Shown: piece after piece, positions 50,546 to 59,607 of the stretch
Numbering within the stretch: the stretch's first letter is position 1
Layout of the letters: every line of letters begins with the position of its first letter
Assembly: GCF_001719045.1 (NCBI RefSeq)
Contig: NZ_CP015423.1
Location: forward strand, 5,630,001-5,694,000
Reading direction: 5' to 3'
DNA: 64,000 nucleotides
From: Paenibacillus polymyxa
GTDB taxonomy: Bacteria; Bacillota; Bacilli; Paenibacillales; Paenibacillaceae
The notes under the pieces: generated by a model
The model's database searches: none
What the model was told of the DNA's origin: nothing
Seen by the model: only the letters and a program-made list of their open reading frames with translations
Translations under genes and position numbers: made by a program

Positions 50546-51595
50546 ATGATTAATGCTAATGCACGTGCTGTGTTCGGTCCGGAAGGTCCGTTCATACTAA
50601 CTACAATTGAGCGCAGAGATCTTAAGCAGCATGATGTTCTCATTGAGATCAAGTATGCGGGTATTTGCCACTCTGACATCCATACCGCTCGTGGGGATTG
50701 GGGGCCAGTCCAATATCCTATCGTTCCAGGACATGAGATCGCCGGTGTTGTCGCCCAGGTTGGCTCGGAAGTCACAAAGTATACTGTTGGTGACCGAGTA
50801 GGAGTTGGCTGCATGGTTGATTCCTGTCGAGAGTGCGAGAGTTGCCGTAGAGGAGAGGAGCAATATTGTCTTAATGGACATACGGGTACCTACGCAGCTA
50901 TCGACAGATATGGACAATATACACAAGGGGGTTATTCCACCCACATCGTCGTAACGGAAGATTTCGTGGTTCGAATTCCTGACGGCATTGATCTTGATGT
51001 CGCCGCTCCGCTTTTATGTGCTGGGATCACAACGTACTCTCCGCTGCGCCATTGGGGTGCTGCTTCCGGCAAGAAGGTAGCAGTTGTTGGACTTGGCGGA
51101 CTCGGACACATGGCTGTGAAGCTCGCTCATGCTATGGAAGCAGAAGTAACGGTTTTATCTCAAACCTTGAAGAAAAAAGAAGATGGTTTGAAACTAGGAG
51201 CGGACCATTATTATGCCACCAGCGATGCGGAGACATTTAAGAAGCTGGCCGGCACGTTTGATCTCATCGTGAATACGGTGAGCGCGAAAATTGATTTGAA
51301 TGCCTACCTATCACTGCTGGCAGTGGACGGTACCTTGGTTAATGTCGGTGCGCCGCCGGAGGCATTGCCTGTTCAAGTATTCTCTCTTATCCCGCATCGT
51401 CGTTCGTTTGCTGGATCAGCAATCGGCGGTATTCGGGAAACACAGGAAATGCTTGATTTCTGCGCTGAACACCACATTACGCCTGAGATCGAGGTTATCT
51501 CCGCTAATCAGATTGATGAGGCATGGGAACGCGTACTTGCTTCGGATGTCCGGTATCGATTTGTCATCGACATCAGCACGATGGAGAACGAATAG
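50546..51595 (+). CDS. Zinc-dependent alcohol dehydrogenase (YahK/cinnamyl-ADH type)
   Basis: 349-residue medium-chain dehydrogenase. Catalytic zinc ligands are in GICHSD and PGHEIAG, the structural zinc cysteines in [17 protein letters not shown], and the nucleotide-binding glycines in [13 protein letters not shown]. This subgroup (AdhC/YahK/CAD) reduces aldehydes with NADPH. GGAGG precedes the ATG. It is divergent from a TetR repressor and heads a run of exporter and redox-type genes in the same direction, suggesting aldehyde detoxification. The following 200 bases hold no gene. Confidence 0.95.
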   Translation: MINANARAVFGPEGPFILTTIERRDLKQHDVLIEIKYAGICHSDIHTARGDWGPVQYPIVPGHEIAGVVAQVGSEVTKYTVGDRVGVGCMVDSCRECESCRRGEEQYCLNGHTGTYAAIDRYGQYTQGGYSTHIVVTEDFVVRIPDGIDLDVAAPLLCAGITTYSPLRHWGAASGKKVAVVGLGGLGHMAVKLAHAMEAEVTVLSQTLKKKEDGLKLGADHYYATSDAETFKKLAGTFDLIVNTVSAKIDLNAYLSLLAVDGTLVNVGAPPEALPVQVFSLIPHRRSFAGSAIGGIRETQEMLDFCAEHHITPEIEVISANQIDEAWERVLASDVRYRFVIDISTMENE

Positions 51596-51618
51596 GGATT
51601 CATTGCAGCAAAAAAATA

Positions 51619-51648
51619 TCAAGGGCACGCCGGGTGGTGTGCCCTTGA
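51619..51648. terminator. 10-bp stem hairpin downstream of the dehydrogenase
   Basis: TCAAGGGCAC pairs exactly with GTGCCCTTGA around a 10-base loop. The A-run lies on its 5' side (plus strand), so as a classical terminator it reads best on the minus strand; on the plus strand it would be a hairpin without T tract. Confidence 0.5.
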
Positions 51649-51800
51649 GTTGGATAAGGAAAAGACATATCTCCGAAATTTATCTAAGACCCTTTGTATA
51701 TCGGAGGGGTATACTGTCACAGGGTAATAAAACGACAAAACCTAAAGCAAATGCGTTGGCTTAAAGAATGTGCATTTAATCAATCATAGGAGTTAAAGGA

Positions 51801-53003
51801 ATGAAATATAAGACCCAAAAAAATTCTCTCGGTTTTGCTCTAATATTGGCCACATTCTCGGCGCTGGGGCCGTTTACTGTCGATATGTATCTTGCATCAC
51901 TTCCGCAAATCGCTGTTTTTTTTGGAACAAGTGCAACTGCCGTTCAAGCGAGTTTAACCACTAGCCTGTTAGGATTAGGGTTAGGACAGTTGATAATGGG
52001 GCCTTTAAGCGACATTTATGGAAGACGCCGGCCTTTGTTGATTTCCATGATATTATTTATCCTTTCCTCGATTGGATGCGCTTTTGCACCAAGCATAGAA
52101 TGGTTTATATTTTTAAGATTTATTCAAGGGGTTGCTGCGTCCGCCGGACTCGTTATTTCGCGCGCTATTGTTCGAGATCGGTTTAGTGGGATTGAAATGA
52201 CTAAGTTTATATCGTTGCTAACGATGATAAGCAATGTCGCTCCGTTAATTTCCCCTACGGCCGGAAGTACGGTCATGTCATACAGCTCTTGGTTAGGTGT
52301 ATTTATATTTTTAGGGGTGCTAGGTATAGGATTAACTGGGATAACCATATGGGGGTTAAAGGAAAGCTTACCAGTACAGCAACGTGCTCCAAGCAGTCTC
52401 CGTTCGTTGATGAAAAATTATAACAGCTTGTTCCAAAAGAGGTCTTTTATGGGATATGCTCTCGTCAATGGCATATTGTTCGCAGGTGTTTTTGCCTATG
52501 TTGCAGGTACCCCATTTATTTATCAAAACATATACGGCGTGTCGCCGCAACTGTTTTCGATCCTGTTTGCGTTGAATGGCCTTGCTATTATCTTGGGATC
52601 TCAATTCGTCAAGCTGCTTGCAGGCCGGGTAACGGAAAGTCGACTATTTTTGATCGGATTAATACTGTCTTTTATATCTTCCGCTGCGGTCTTATTTATA
52701 GTACTAGTACATGGAGCATTATCAGCTATGTTTATTTCGATCTTCTTATTCGCCTTATCCATTGGGATCATTGGACCCATCTCTTTTACATTAGCAATGG
52801 AGTCGCAAGGGCATATTGCAGGGAGCGCTTCTGCCGTACTCGGCACCTTACAATTCGCGTTAGGTGCCGTTACGTCTCCGCTTGTGGGAATTGCAGGCGA
52901 AAATTCTGCCATACCTTTTGGAATTATTATTTTTTCTACCAGTTTATTATCTATAATTACCTATATCATTCTGGTTAAAGGGATAAAAAAATTATCCGTT
53001 TGA
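51801..53003 (+). CDS. Bcr/CflA-type multidrug efflux MFS transporter
   Basis: 400 residues, 12 membrane helices. The first helix region has FSALGPFTVDMYLASLPQI, typical of Bcr/CflA drug:proton antiporters, followed by the motif A loop GPLSDIYGRRRPLL and RFIQGVAASAGLVISRAIVRD. Family members export bicyclomycin, chloramphenicol or sulphonamides. Good AGGAGT-like ribosome site before the ATG. Together with the TetR gene and dehydrogenase it suggests a toxic-compound response; the actual substrate is unknown. Confidence 0.93.
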   Translation: MKYKTQKNSLGFALILATFSALGPFTVDMYLASLPQIAVFFGTSATAVQASLTTSLLGLGLGQLIMGPLSDIYGRRRPLLISMILFILSSIGCAFAPSIEWFIFLRFIQGVAASAGLVISRAIVRDRFSGIEMTKFISLLTMISNVAPLISPTAGSTVMSYSSWLGVFIFLGVLGIGLTGITIWGLKESLPVQQRAPSSLRSLMKNYNSLFQKRSFMGYALVNGILFAGVFAYVAGTPFIYQNIYGVSPQLFSILFALNGLAIILGSQFVKLLAGRVTESRLFLIGLILSFISSAAVLFIVLVHGALSAMFISIFLFALSIGIIGPISFTLAMESQGHIAGSASAVLGTLQFALGAVTSPLVGIAGENSAIPFGIIIFSTSLLSIITYIILVKGIKKLSV

Positions 53004-53181
53004 TGCACTCCATATCAAAGGAGTATTGGCGCTCACTCTATGTATGCACCTACTAAGAGCATAACTCCCATTGGTACTAGGCGACAGTCAAGGATCCACC
53101 GCGTGAAACCAACACCTAATGTACATCAATAAAGGCGCTCATTGGACTATTTTTAAGGAAAAGAAAGGGAGGAAGCATGAA

Positions 53182-53970
53182 ATGGATTATACGAAACTTG
53201 GAAATAGAGGGAAATGTACGAATCGAATTGAAAAGAATCAAGTGACGTATAAAAAGCTATTTGGCGATGGAGTGCCAGCGGCATACGCTACCGATCCTGA
53301 TTTTCAGGACATCCTGAGCCGCTTCATTTTTGGAGAAGTTTTTTATCAAGGTGAATTGGACGATAAACAACGTGAGCTTATTACTCTGGTGGTGCTTGCA
53401 ACGAACCAAACGTTGCCACAGCTCAAGGCCCATACTCAGGCTGCACTGAACGTTGGGCTGACACCGGTAGAAATCAAAGAGGCCATTTACCAATGTGCGC
53501 CTTATTTAGGATTCCCCAAAACGCTAATTGCCATCGCGGAGATTAATGAAGTTTTCAAGGCCCAAAATATAGTGTTACCTCTCGAAAGCCAAAAGCAGGT
53601 TGAAGAAGAGAATCGGTTAGATAAAGGGCTTGCAGTGCAGGTAGAGATTTTTGGCGATATCATTGAAAAAAATAGGGATAATGCTCCATCCAATCAAAAG
53701 CATATACAGGACTATCTTTCTGCCTTCTGTTTTGGCGACTTCTATACTCGTAGAGGTCTTGATCTGAAGACACGGGAGCTGCTGACCCTCTGTATCTTAA
53801 GCAGCCTGGGCGGTTGTGAAAGTCAAGTCAAGGCACATGTGCGGGGCAATCTGAATGCGGGCAATGACAAGGATATGATGATCACTGCCATCACTCACTG
53901 CCTTCCATATATGGGTTTTCCGAGAACATTAAACGCTTTAAGTTGCTTAAATGAAATCATTCCGGAATAG
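53182..53970 (+). CDS. Tandem carboxymuconolactone decarboxylase-family protein
   Basis: 262 residues with two CMD/AhpD-like domains: the first (about 50-125) has KQRELITLVVLATNQTLPQLKAH, the second (about 165-250) has KTRELLTLCILSSLGGCESQVKAH. In the AhpD pattern a CxxC is used for peroxide reduction; here only single cysteines are seen (for example GGCES), so the chemistry is unclear. The start at 53182 is preferred (GGGAGGAAG 9 bases upstream) over an in-frame ATG 63 bases earlier. Genes for a cyclophilin-like protein and a cupin follow closely, a combination often found together in redox-linked operons. Confidence 0.88.
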   Translation: MDYTKLGNRGKCTNRIEKNQVTYKKLFGDGVPAAYATDPDFQDILSRFIFGEVFYQGELDDKQRELITLVVLATNQTLPQLKAHTQAALNVGLTPVEIKEAIYQCAPYLGFPKTLIAIAEINEVFKAQNIVLPLESQKQVEEENRLDKGLAVQVEIFGDIIEKNRDNAPSNQKHIQDYLSAFCFGDFYTRRGLDLKTRELLTLCILSSLGGCESQVKAHVRGNLNAGNDKDMMITAITHCLPYMGFPRTLNALSCLNEIIPE

Positions 53971-53984
53971 CTGGAGAGAATTTA

Positions 53985-54445
53985 GTGAAGAAACAGATTT
54001 CTCTATCTCTTGTTTTTTGATGACCCTTACCCTCATGGCTTGTGGCGGTAATACCAATGGAGGAAAAACTGTGGCCAATCAAACAACTAATATAAAAATA
54101 AAATTGATATTTAACAACGAGGAAGTAATGGTAAGCATGTACGATAATCCGACCAGCCAAGATTTTTTACAGCGACTTCTAATGACTATAACCTTCGAGG
54201 ATTATGCTGGTACCGAAAAAATCAGCAGGCTAGAGAAAAGATTGTCCATTAAAGCTGCGCCGTCAGGCATCGATCCTTCCGTTGGAGATTTTACTTATTA
54301 TTCTCCTTGGGGCAATTTGGCTATATTTTATCAAGATTTTGGTTATTCAAGTCGACTTGTAAAGCTAGGTCATATTGAGGTCGGAGTTGAAAAGCTTGTA
54401 AAAATGAACGGCAGTTTCACGATGACGATTGAGCAAGCCCAATAG
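53985..54445 (+). pseudogene. Cyclophilin-like lipoprotein, frameshifted in its signal peptide
   Basis: The mature part is an intact cyclophilin-like fold domain (KIKLIFNNEEVMVSMYDNPTS, FEDYAGTEKISRLEKR, APSGIDPSVGDFTYYSPWGN, LGHIEVGVEKL). A GTG at 53985 after GGAGAG starts VKKQISLSLVF, which would run into LMTLTLMACGG, a correct lipobox, if the T-run at 54013-54018 had seven Ts and not six. As given, that frame stops at TGA. A continuous alternative frame from ATG at 53951 reads MKSFRNSWREFSEETDF before the same lipobox, overlaps the CMD gene and has no ribosome site. So it is either a sequencing error, a slippage-controlled gene or a pseudogene. Confidence 0.7.
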
Positions 54446-54525
54446 CGTTAATGATTCCTAAAAAGTAGGAAGTCGATAGCATCTCGTTGGATAATAATAA
54501 AAATATAAGAAAGTAGGGATAAAAA

Positions 54526-54921
54526 ATGAAGAATGAGCACTTAAGCAATAGCACACTCTTCCCATTGGGTCAAAAAGTCGAAAAAAATTTTATCGGTGAC
54601 GCATACTTACAAATGGTGTTTACCGATCCAGCACCACTCAATACAGCAATTGGGAATGTAACCTTTGCTCCCGGTGCCCGCAATAACTGGCACTCTCATC
54701 ATGCTGGGCAAGTGTTGTTGGTTACTGGCGGTGAAGGATGGTATCAAGAAGATGGAAAGTCAGCCCAATTACTCAAAACAGGCGATGTGGTAAACATTCC
54801 ACCAAACGTAAAACATTGGCATGGTGCTACGAAGGACAGCTGGTTTGTTCACTTAGCTCTTACACCAGGACAAACAGATTGGTTAGAACCCGTAATGGAT
54901 GAAGATTATACTAAACTTTAA
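54526..54921 (+). CDS. Small cupin-domain protein
   Basis: 131-residue single-domain cupin. Metal-binding residues are visible in motif 1 (GARNNWHSHHAGQVLLVTGGEG) and motif 2 (PPNVKHWHGA). Often found beside CMD-family and cyclophilin-like proteins and aldo-keto or alcohol dehydrogenases, as here. The activity is not established. A ribosome site (GTAGGGAT) precedes the ATG and a strong hairpin ends the transcript 18 bases after the stop. Confidence 0.88.
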   Translation: MKNEHLSNSTLFPLGQKVEKNFIGDAYLQMVFTDPAPLNTAIGNVTFAPGARNNWHSHHAGQVLLVTGGEGWYQEDGKSAQLLKTGDVVNIPPNVKHWHGATKDSWFVHLALTPGQTDWLEPVMDEDYTKL

Positions 54922-54938
54922 TAAATGAAGTAACACAC

Positions 54939-54972
54939 AGAAACGGCAGACATCAGTGCTGCCGTTTCTATT
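54939..54972 (+). terminator. Terminator after the cupin gene
   Basis: AGAAACGGCAG pairs exactly with CTGCCGTTTCT around ACATCAGTG. The T tract is short, but the stem is strong and symmetrical enough to work in both directions. Confidence 0.75.
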
Positions 54973-55083
54973 GAAGCTTCTCATAAACCAGGAACCCACT
55001 GTTTCTAGTCTGCGGATATTCATCAAACGAATATGAGGTCAGGGAATATTTGAAGCTAGTACTGAGTGATTGGAGACAGTATT

Positions 55084-55647
55084 ATGCAAACGATCGATCA
55101 ACAAATACTTACTGGAGAACGAGCACTTTTCAAATGGAAGTATCCCTTATGGTATTGCAATAATATTCGTATTAGTAGCAGCACTTTCCTTGAAATGGCC
55201 CGATCAGGAATATGGTATACACATCAAATTGCCATCAGTGACAGCGTAATAGAGGCACCAAAGATATTTCGGCGTTCGAGCGGGATCCGACTGACAAATG
55301 TCGATCTACCCAACGTGCAAGAAACCTTATGGAATTGCGCAGATATTCACTTGAATCATGTGACCGCAAAAGGCGATTATTTTGGAATGAATAGCGCAAA
55401 TATCACCATCGACGATTTCACATTGGCAGGGAACTACGCATTCGACGGAGCAAAGAATATGGAGATTCGCAATGCAAAGCTTATTTCAAAGGACGCTTTC
55501 TGGAATTGTGTGAATATCACCGTTTATGATTCATTGATCATCGGAGAATATTTAGGCTGGAATTCGAAGAACATCACGTTTATCAACTGCACCATCGAAA
55601 GCAATCAGGGAATGTGCTACATGGACCTTCAAAGATTGGACGATTGA
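55084..55647 (+). pseudogene. DUF3737-like right-handed beta-helix protein, internally deleted
   Basis: About 187 residues of repeated beta-helix rungs (WNCADIHLNHVTAKGDYF, FDGAKNMEIRNAKLISKDAF, WNSKNITFINCTIESNQG), as in DUF3737 proteins of about 280 residues. The N-terminus jumps from GERALFK directly to KYPLWYC, where relatives have some 30 more residues, and the end MCYMDLQRLDD leaves the family pattern and stops early. Both suggest deletions. ATG at 55084 follows GGAG. Function of the family is unknown; a fold prediction would be consistent with a pectate-lyase-like helix without known catalysis. Confidence 0.65.
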
Positions 55648-55844
55648 TTCAATAACGGTTACCGGACACTCCTTCACGAAACGAATGGAAAGTCTGCTTT
55701 AGAGATACGTAAAAAATTCGTTTAGTTAGCGATCGAGAAGTTATATATTATGATCAAACTGAAATCAATTTGACCTCTTTGGCGGCCACAATGTGGTCAT
55801 CGTTATTAAGCGTTTTGAGCCATAAGTGAAATATAAATGATTAA

Positions 55845-55889
55845 ACCCCAGGGACCTTATCCATCTGGAAGGAGCCCTGAGGTTTTTTG
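55845..55889. terminator. Hairpin terminator at the end of the TPR fragment
   Basis: ACCCCAGGGACC pairs with GGAGCCCTGAGGT with small bulges, followed on the plus strand by TTTTTTG. On the minus strand it stands just past the TPR stop and is followed by TTTAATCA, so it could serve either direction. Confidence 0.6.
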
Positions 55890-56135
55890 TTATTGAGCAG
55901 GAAGGCCTTGTCTGTAGTAATACGAAGCAGTCTCAAAATCTTTTTGGTGATAATAAGCTTCAGCTATAAGGATATACAATTCGCTTATTTTTTTGTGCGC
56001 TTGCTTTTGTTGATATATGGTGCGAGCTAAAAAGAAGTGATCCAGAGCTTGTGCTAGATTTCCATAGCGGGAGTTGATTTGTCCTATTAAAATATTGAGT
56101 TGGGCTTTTAAATCCAGATTCATATTTACATGCAA
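55890..56135 (-). pseudogene. TPR-repeat fragment
   Basis: About 80 residues holding two tetratricopeptide-like repeats (YGNLAQALDHFFLARTIYQQ; ELYILIAEAYYHQKDFETAS), probably the C-terminal end of a longer TPR protein such as a Rap-like or TPR-regulator. No proper start or ribosome site is present (TTG at 56135), and the upstream part is replaced by a short-chain dehydrogenase remnant reading the other way. Confidence 0.6.
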
Positions 56136-56507
56136 AAAATTATCACAGATCCTTTGTGAAGAAGGCAGAATTATTAATATTTCCTCTGTAGCGGCTTTAA
56201 CGGGAGGAAGCTTCGGCCCTCATTATGGTGCTTCCAAGGCCGGATTGATTGGATTAACCAAATCCTCAGCCCGTGAGCTGGCAAAATACAATATTAGTGT
56301 GAATGTGATCGCGCCGGGCCCGATCGCTTCGGAAATGACAGATTCATTAAATGACGCTGTGATGGAAGGGATTATCGGGAATACGCCGCTGGGTCGCCTG
56401 GGTAAAAAATCCGAGGTTGGGGAGCTTGTGCTCAACTTGCCAATCCGAAAATTGGTTATCTCACTGGACAAACCATTGTCATGGATGGAGGACGCTATAT
56501 GCAATAA
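56100..56507 (+). pseudogene. C-terminal half of a short-chain dehydrogenase (FabG-like)
   Basis: Contains GRIINISSVAALTGG (active-site Ser region), HYGASKAGLIGLTK with the catalytic YxxxK, and NVIAPGPIASEMTD. Around 56430 the frame shifts and the normal SDR ending ANPKIGYLTGQTIVMDGGRY is found in another frame, stopping at 56507. The N-terminal Rossmann glycines are missing, so it cannot bind cofactor. Confidence 0.8.
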
Positions 56508-56741
56508 TCATATTCGCTTTTTGTTGTATACTACCAGTTTCTACATGTAAAGCATGCCCCCCAAAAGCGGTAACACAGCCCCATCTTTTTCTACGAAATC
56601 ACACATGAGATTCATTCCATTATGGTACGTTCATATATTAGTCCATATAAAATGACAAAAATCTCGGGATGTATACACTTAAATGGATACATTTATCCAT
56701 ACTCCACAAGATAATAATTCAACCAAGTATATTCACAAGAC

Positions 56742-57030
56742 GGACACAGTGATTTGAAAGGAATTACACAAAAACTTGATTACTTAAACGAGGGCAAACC
56801 CCATTCGGGGTGGATTTGGAGGTCAACTACCTCTGGCTTATGCCCCTAATCCGTCTCCAAGTTACCATAAATATGATGTAACTGATTACTATCAGGTATA
56901 CCCGCTGTGTGGGAGTCTAAATGATTTTCGCACCTTGATGGAAGAAGCGGACCGAAAGGGAGTAAGATGTCATGGACCTTGTTATCAATCATTCAAGCCG
57001 CGAATATCCATGGTTCAAGGAGGCAGTAGC
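56742..57030 (+). pseudogene. GH13 alpha-amylase/glucosidase N-terminal fragment
   Basis: [18 protein letters not shown], then in changing frames LWLMPLIRL / [25 protein letters not shown] and [17 protein letters not shown] (region I), the usual order of a GH13 enzyme start. Several frameshifts and no catalytic Asp/Glu downstream. A remnant, just before the sucrose regulator gene. Confidence 0.7.
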
Positions 57031-57153
57031 AACCTACAAAACAAATACCACTGTATATGGATGATATTACAGATTTGAATGAAAAGGGCTCGTAGGTCAG
57101 ATGTTTTTTCACGTTTAACCATGTTAAAATAATAGAATAATTGGAGACTTGGC

Positions 57154-58161
57154 ATGGAGAGAAGGCAGGTTGAATCAATGAAACCAAAACTTAACGATGT
57201 TGCACAATTAGCTGGAGTTTCACCGACTACGGTTTCTCGCGTACTTAATAATCGTGGCTATATCAGTCAAGAAACGAAGGATCAAGTTCATAAAGCGATG
57301 CAGGAACTGAATTATTTACCAAATGATGTGGCTCGGTCATTATTTAGTAAACGAACAAATCTAATTGGATTAATCATTCCAACTACAAGCAACCCATTTT
57401 TCGGAGAGCTGACTTTTCATATAGAGAATATTTCTGCGTCATTAGGCTATAAGCTGTTGCTTTGTAACAGTTTGAATCAGCTGGATAAAGAAGAATCTTA
57501 TGTGGATATGCTTATGCGAAATCAAGTTGACGGTATTATCGTTGGTACACACAACCGAGGTATCGTAAATTATGAACAGAAGAATATTGCCGTCATTGCG
57601 ATCGATCATTTTCTATCCGATTCAATCCCAGTTGTAGGATCGGATAATTATTTGGGTGGAAAACTGGCGTCAGAACTGCTTATTGAAAAGGGGTGCAAGC
57701 ATATCTTACACATCAATGGCCCTGTTGAATTGGAAACACCGGCAAGCTTGAGAAGAAAAGCATATGAAGATGTGATGGAGCAGTATGGTCGAAAGGCAAT
57801 TACCTATGAAGTACATGATCCCTTCCACCAACAGAATCACGATGAACCGATTAAACGCTTGCTCGATGAACATCCTGAAGTAGATGGATTGTTTGCGAGT
57901 AATGACTTGGTGGCTGCGTCTTTTATTGCTAAAGCAAGAAGTAGAGGAAAACGTGTTCCTGAAGATATTCGCGTAATTGGATATGACGGAACAGAAACAA
58001 CCCGCAATCTTCTCCCAGAATTAACGACAATTCAGCAACCAATACAGGAGATCGCGAGATCTTCCATAGAGTTACTTATTAAAGAAATTGAAGGTGGATT
58101 CAGTGATGTCCCGCGAGAAACCTATCTACCAGTGAAACTTATTGAAGCTAGTACAGCTTAA
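57154..58161 (+). CDS. LacI-family repressor of the sucrose cassette
   Basis: 335 residues (327 if translation starts at the ATG at 57178, which gives the usual MKPKLNDVAQLAGVSP N-terminus; the ATG at 57154 has the better ribosome site, TTGGAGA). N-terminal LacI helix-turn-helix with SPTTVSRVLNNRGYIS and hinge YLPNDVARSLFSKRTN, then a periplasmic-binding-like sugar domain (GLIIPTTSNPFFGEL; GYDGTETTRNLLPELTTIQQP). It lies 199 bases before the sucrose permease and that gap carries CG-centred palindromes over a consensus promoter, so it almost surely represses the permease-invertase operon until sucrose or fructose arrives. Confidence 0.92.
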   Translation: MERRQVESMKPKLNDVAQLAGVSPTTVSRVLNNRGYISQETKDQVHKAMQELNYLPNDVARSLFSKRTNLIGLIIPTTSNPFFGELTFHIENISASLGYKLLLCNSLNQLDKEESYVDMLMRNQVDGIIVGTHNRGIVNYEQKNIAVIAIDHFLSDSIPVVGSDNYLGGKLASELLIEKGCKHILHINGPVELETPASLRRKAYEDVMEQYGRKAITYEVHDPFHQQNHDEPIKRLLDEHPEVDGLFASNDLVAASFIAKARSRGKRVPEDIRVIGYDGTETTRNLLPELTTIQQPIQEIARSSIELLIKEIEGGFSDVPRETYLPVKLIEASTA

Positions 58162-58255
58162 TACAATTTCCATAGTTTCAGCATTGTGATATAAGGTGGA
58201 GCTATCCTTATTAGAGTAATTGAAATCAAAGAGGAGAGCTCTTTTCCTTTTAGAA

Positions 58256-58297
58256 ATATGTCAAGCGGTTGACATATGAAAGCGGTTGACATATAAT
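58256..58297 (+). promoter_or_regulatory. Consensus promoter overlapped by two operator-like palindromes
   Basis: ATATGTCAA-GCGG-TTGACATAT (58256-58277) is a perfect 9-bp-arm palindrome with CG centre. A second, imperfect copy ends at 58294 (AAAGCGGTTGACATAT). TTGACA at 58269-58274 and TATAAT at 58292-58297 are exact -35 and -10 boxes separated by 17 bases, so repressor on either site covers polymerase contacts. Expected target of the LacI-family protein encoded upstream. Confidence 0.88.
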
Positions 58298-58360
58298 CGA
58301 TCTGTAAATACGGAAGTGCTTTCATTTACATTAAATGTTTAACTTAGAGGAGCGTTCGAT

Positions 58361-59596
58361 ATGAGAAAGTCAAAGAGCTTGTACTGGAAACTAAGTGCCT
58401 ATTTCTTCTTTTTCTTCTTTACTTGGTCAGCAAGTTACTCATTGTTCTCCATCTGGCTAGGGCAAGAAATCAGTCTGAATGGTGCTGAAACAGGTGTTAT
58501 CTTTACTGTAAACGCTATCTTTGCGCTATGTATGCAACCGCTTTATGGCTATATATCAGATAAAATTGGATTGAAGAAGCATATTTTATTTCTAATCAGT
58601 TCTTTACTCTTATTTGTTGGTCCTTTCTATATCTATATCTATGGGCCGTTACTTCAATACAATGTATTTCTCGGCGCCATTGTAGGTGGATTATACTTGG
58701 GTATTTCTTTTTTGGCAGGAATCGGAGCCATCGAATCTTATGTCGAGAAAGTCAGCCGAAAATATGGCTTTGAATACGGAAAATCTCGTATGTGGGGCTC
58801 GCTAGGTTGGGCAGCAGCAACATTTTTCGCTGGTCAGCTCTTCAATATCAACCCTAACATTAACTTCTGGATTGGATCCGTATCTGCTGTCATTCTGTTT
58901 ATCATTATGATGACAATTAAAGTTGAAATGACAGATTCTGAGATGGAGCGAGCAGAATCTGTTAACTTTAAGCAAATCGTCCATTTGTTTGCAAACAAGC
59001 ATTTATGGTTCTTCATTTTATATGTTCTTGGTGTTACCTGTGTTTACAATGTGTATGACCAGCAGTTCCCGAATTACTTTTCATCGACGTTCTCAACGGT
59101 TGCTTTAGGCAATCAAGTTTACGGTTACTTAAATTCCCTACAAGTATTCTTGGAAGCAGGCATGATGTTCTTAGCGCCTTTCATTGTCAACAAAATTGGA
59201 GCAAAAAAGGGTCTGATATTGGCAGGGTTCTTGATGGCGTTCCGGATCATGGGTTCAGGCTTAGTTATTGGACCTTATGGTATCTCAGCTATGAAATTGA
59301 TTCACGCATTGGAACTGCCAATCATGCTGATCTCCGTATTTAAGTACTTGGCTGCTAATTTCGATACGCGTCTGTCTTCGATCCTATATCTGGTGGGATA
59401 CCAGTTTATGAGTCAGGTAGGAGCTTCGATCTTCTCGCCAATCGCGGGTATGTCTTATGACATTAGAGGCTTTGCAAATACGTACGTGATTATGGGTGTT
59501 TTCGTATTTGCCTTTACAACAATCTCAATCTTTACCTTAAAGAAAGAACCGAAAAAGCTGAATCCCAAGCCTAACAAGCTTTTTGAAACAGCATAG
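58361..59596 (+). CDS. Sucrose:proton symporter, CscB/oligosaccharide MFS type
   Basis: 411 residues with 12 helices, matching the oligosaccharide:H+ symporter family (LacY, CscB, RafB): SASYSLFSIWLGQEISLNGAETG in the first pair, the loop ISDKIGLKKHILF, the GIGAIESYVEKVSRKYGFEYG loop and SRMWGSLGWAAATFFAGQLF in the centre. With an invertase gene 11 bases downstream, sucrose is the likely substrate, imported unphosphorylated. GAGGAG precedes the ATG. Transcribed from the operator-bearing promoter. Confidence 0.9.
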   Translation: MRKSKSLYWKLSAYFFFFFFTWSASYSLFSIWLGQEISLNGAETGVIFTVNAIFALCMQPLYGYISDKIGLKKHILFLISSLLLFVGPFYIYIYGPLLQYNVFLGAIVGGLYLGISFLAGIGAIESYVEKVSRKYGFEYGKSRMWGSLGWAAATFFAGQLFNINPNINFWIGSVSAVILFIIMMTIKVEMTDSEMERAESVNFKQIVHLFANKHLWFFILYVLGVTCVYNVYDQQFPNYFSSTFSTVALGNQVYGYLNSLQVFLEAGMMFLAPFIVNKIGAKKGLILAGFLMAFRIMGSGLVIGPYGISAMKLIHALELPIMLISVFKYLAANFDTRLSSILYLVGYQFMSQVGASIFSPIAGMSYDIRGFANTYVIMGVFVFAFTTISIFTLKKEPKKLNPKPNKLFETA

Positions 59597-59607
59597 GAGG
59601 AAGACAG

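Noticed and set aside
58274..58294. CcpA cre site in the sucrose promoter
   Set aside because: TGAAAGCGGTTGACA fits cre only in its left half; the neighbouring perfect palindrome and adjacent LacI gene make a dedicated operator the better reading, though CcpA cross-binding is not excluded.
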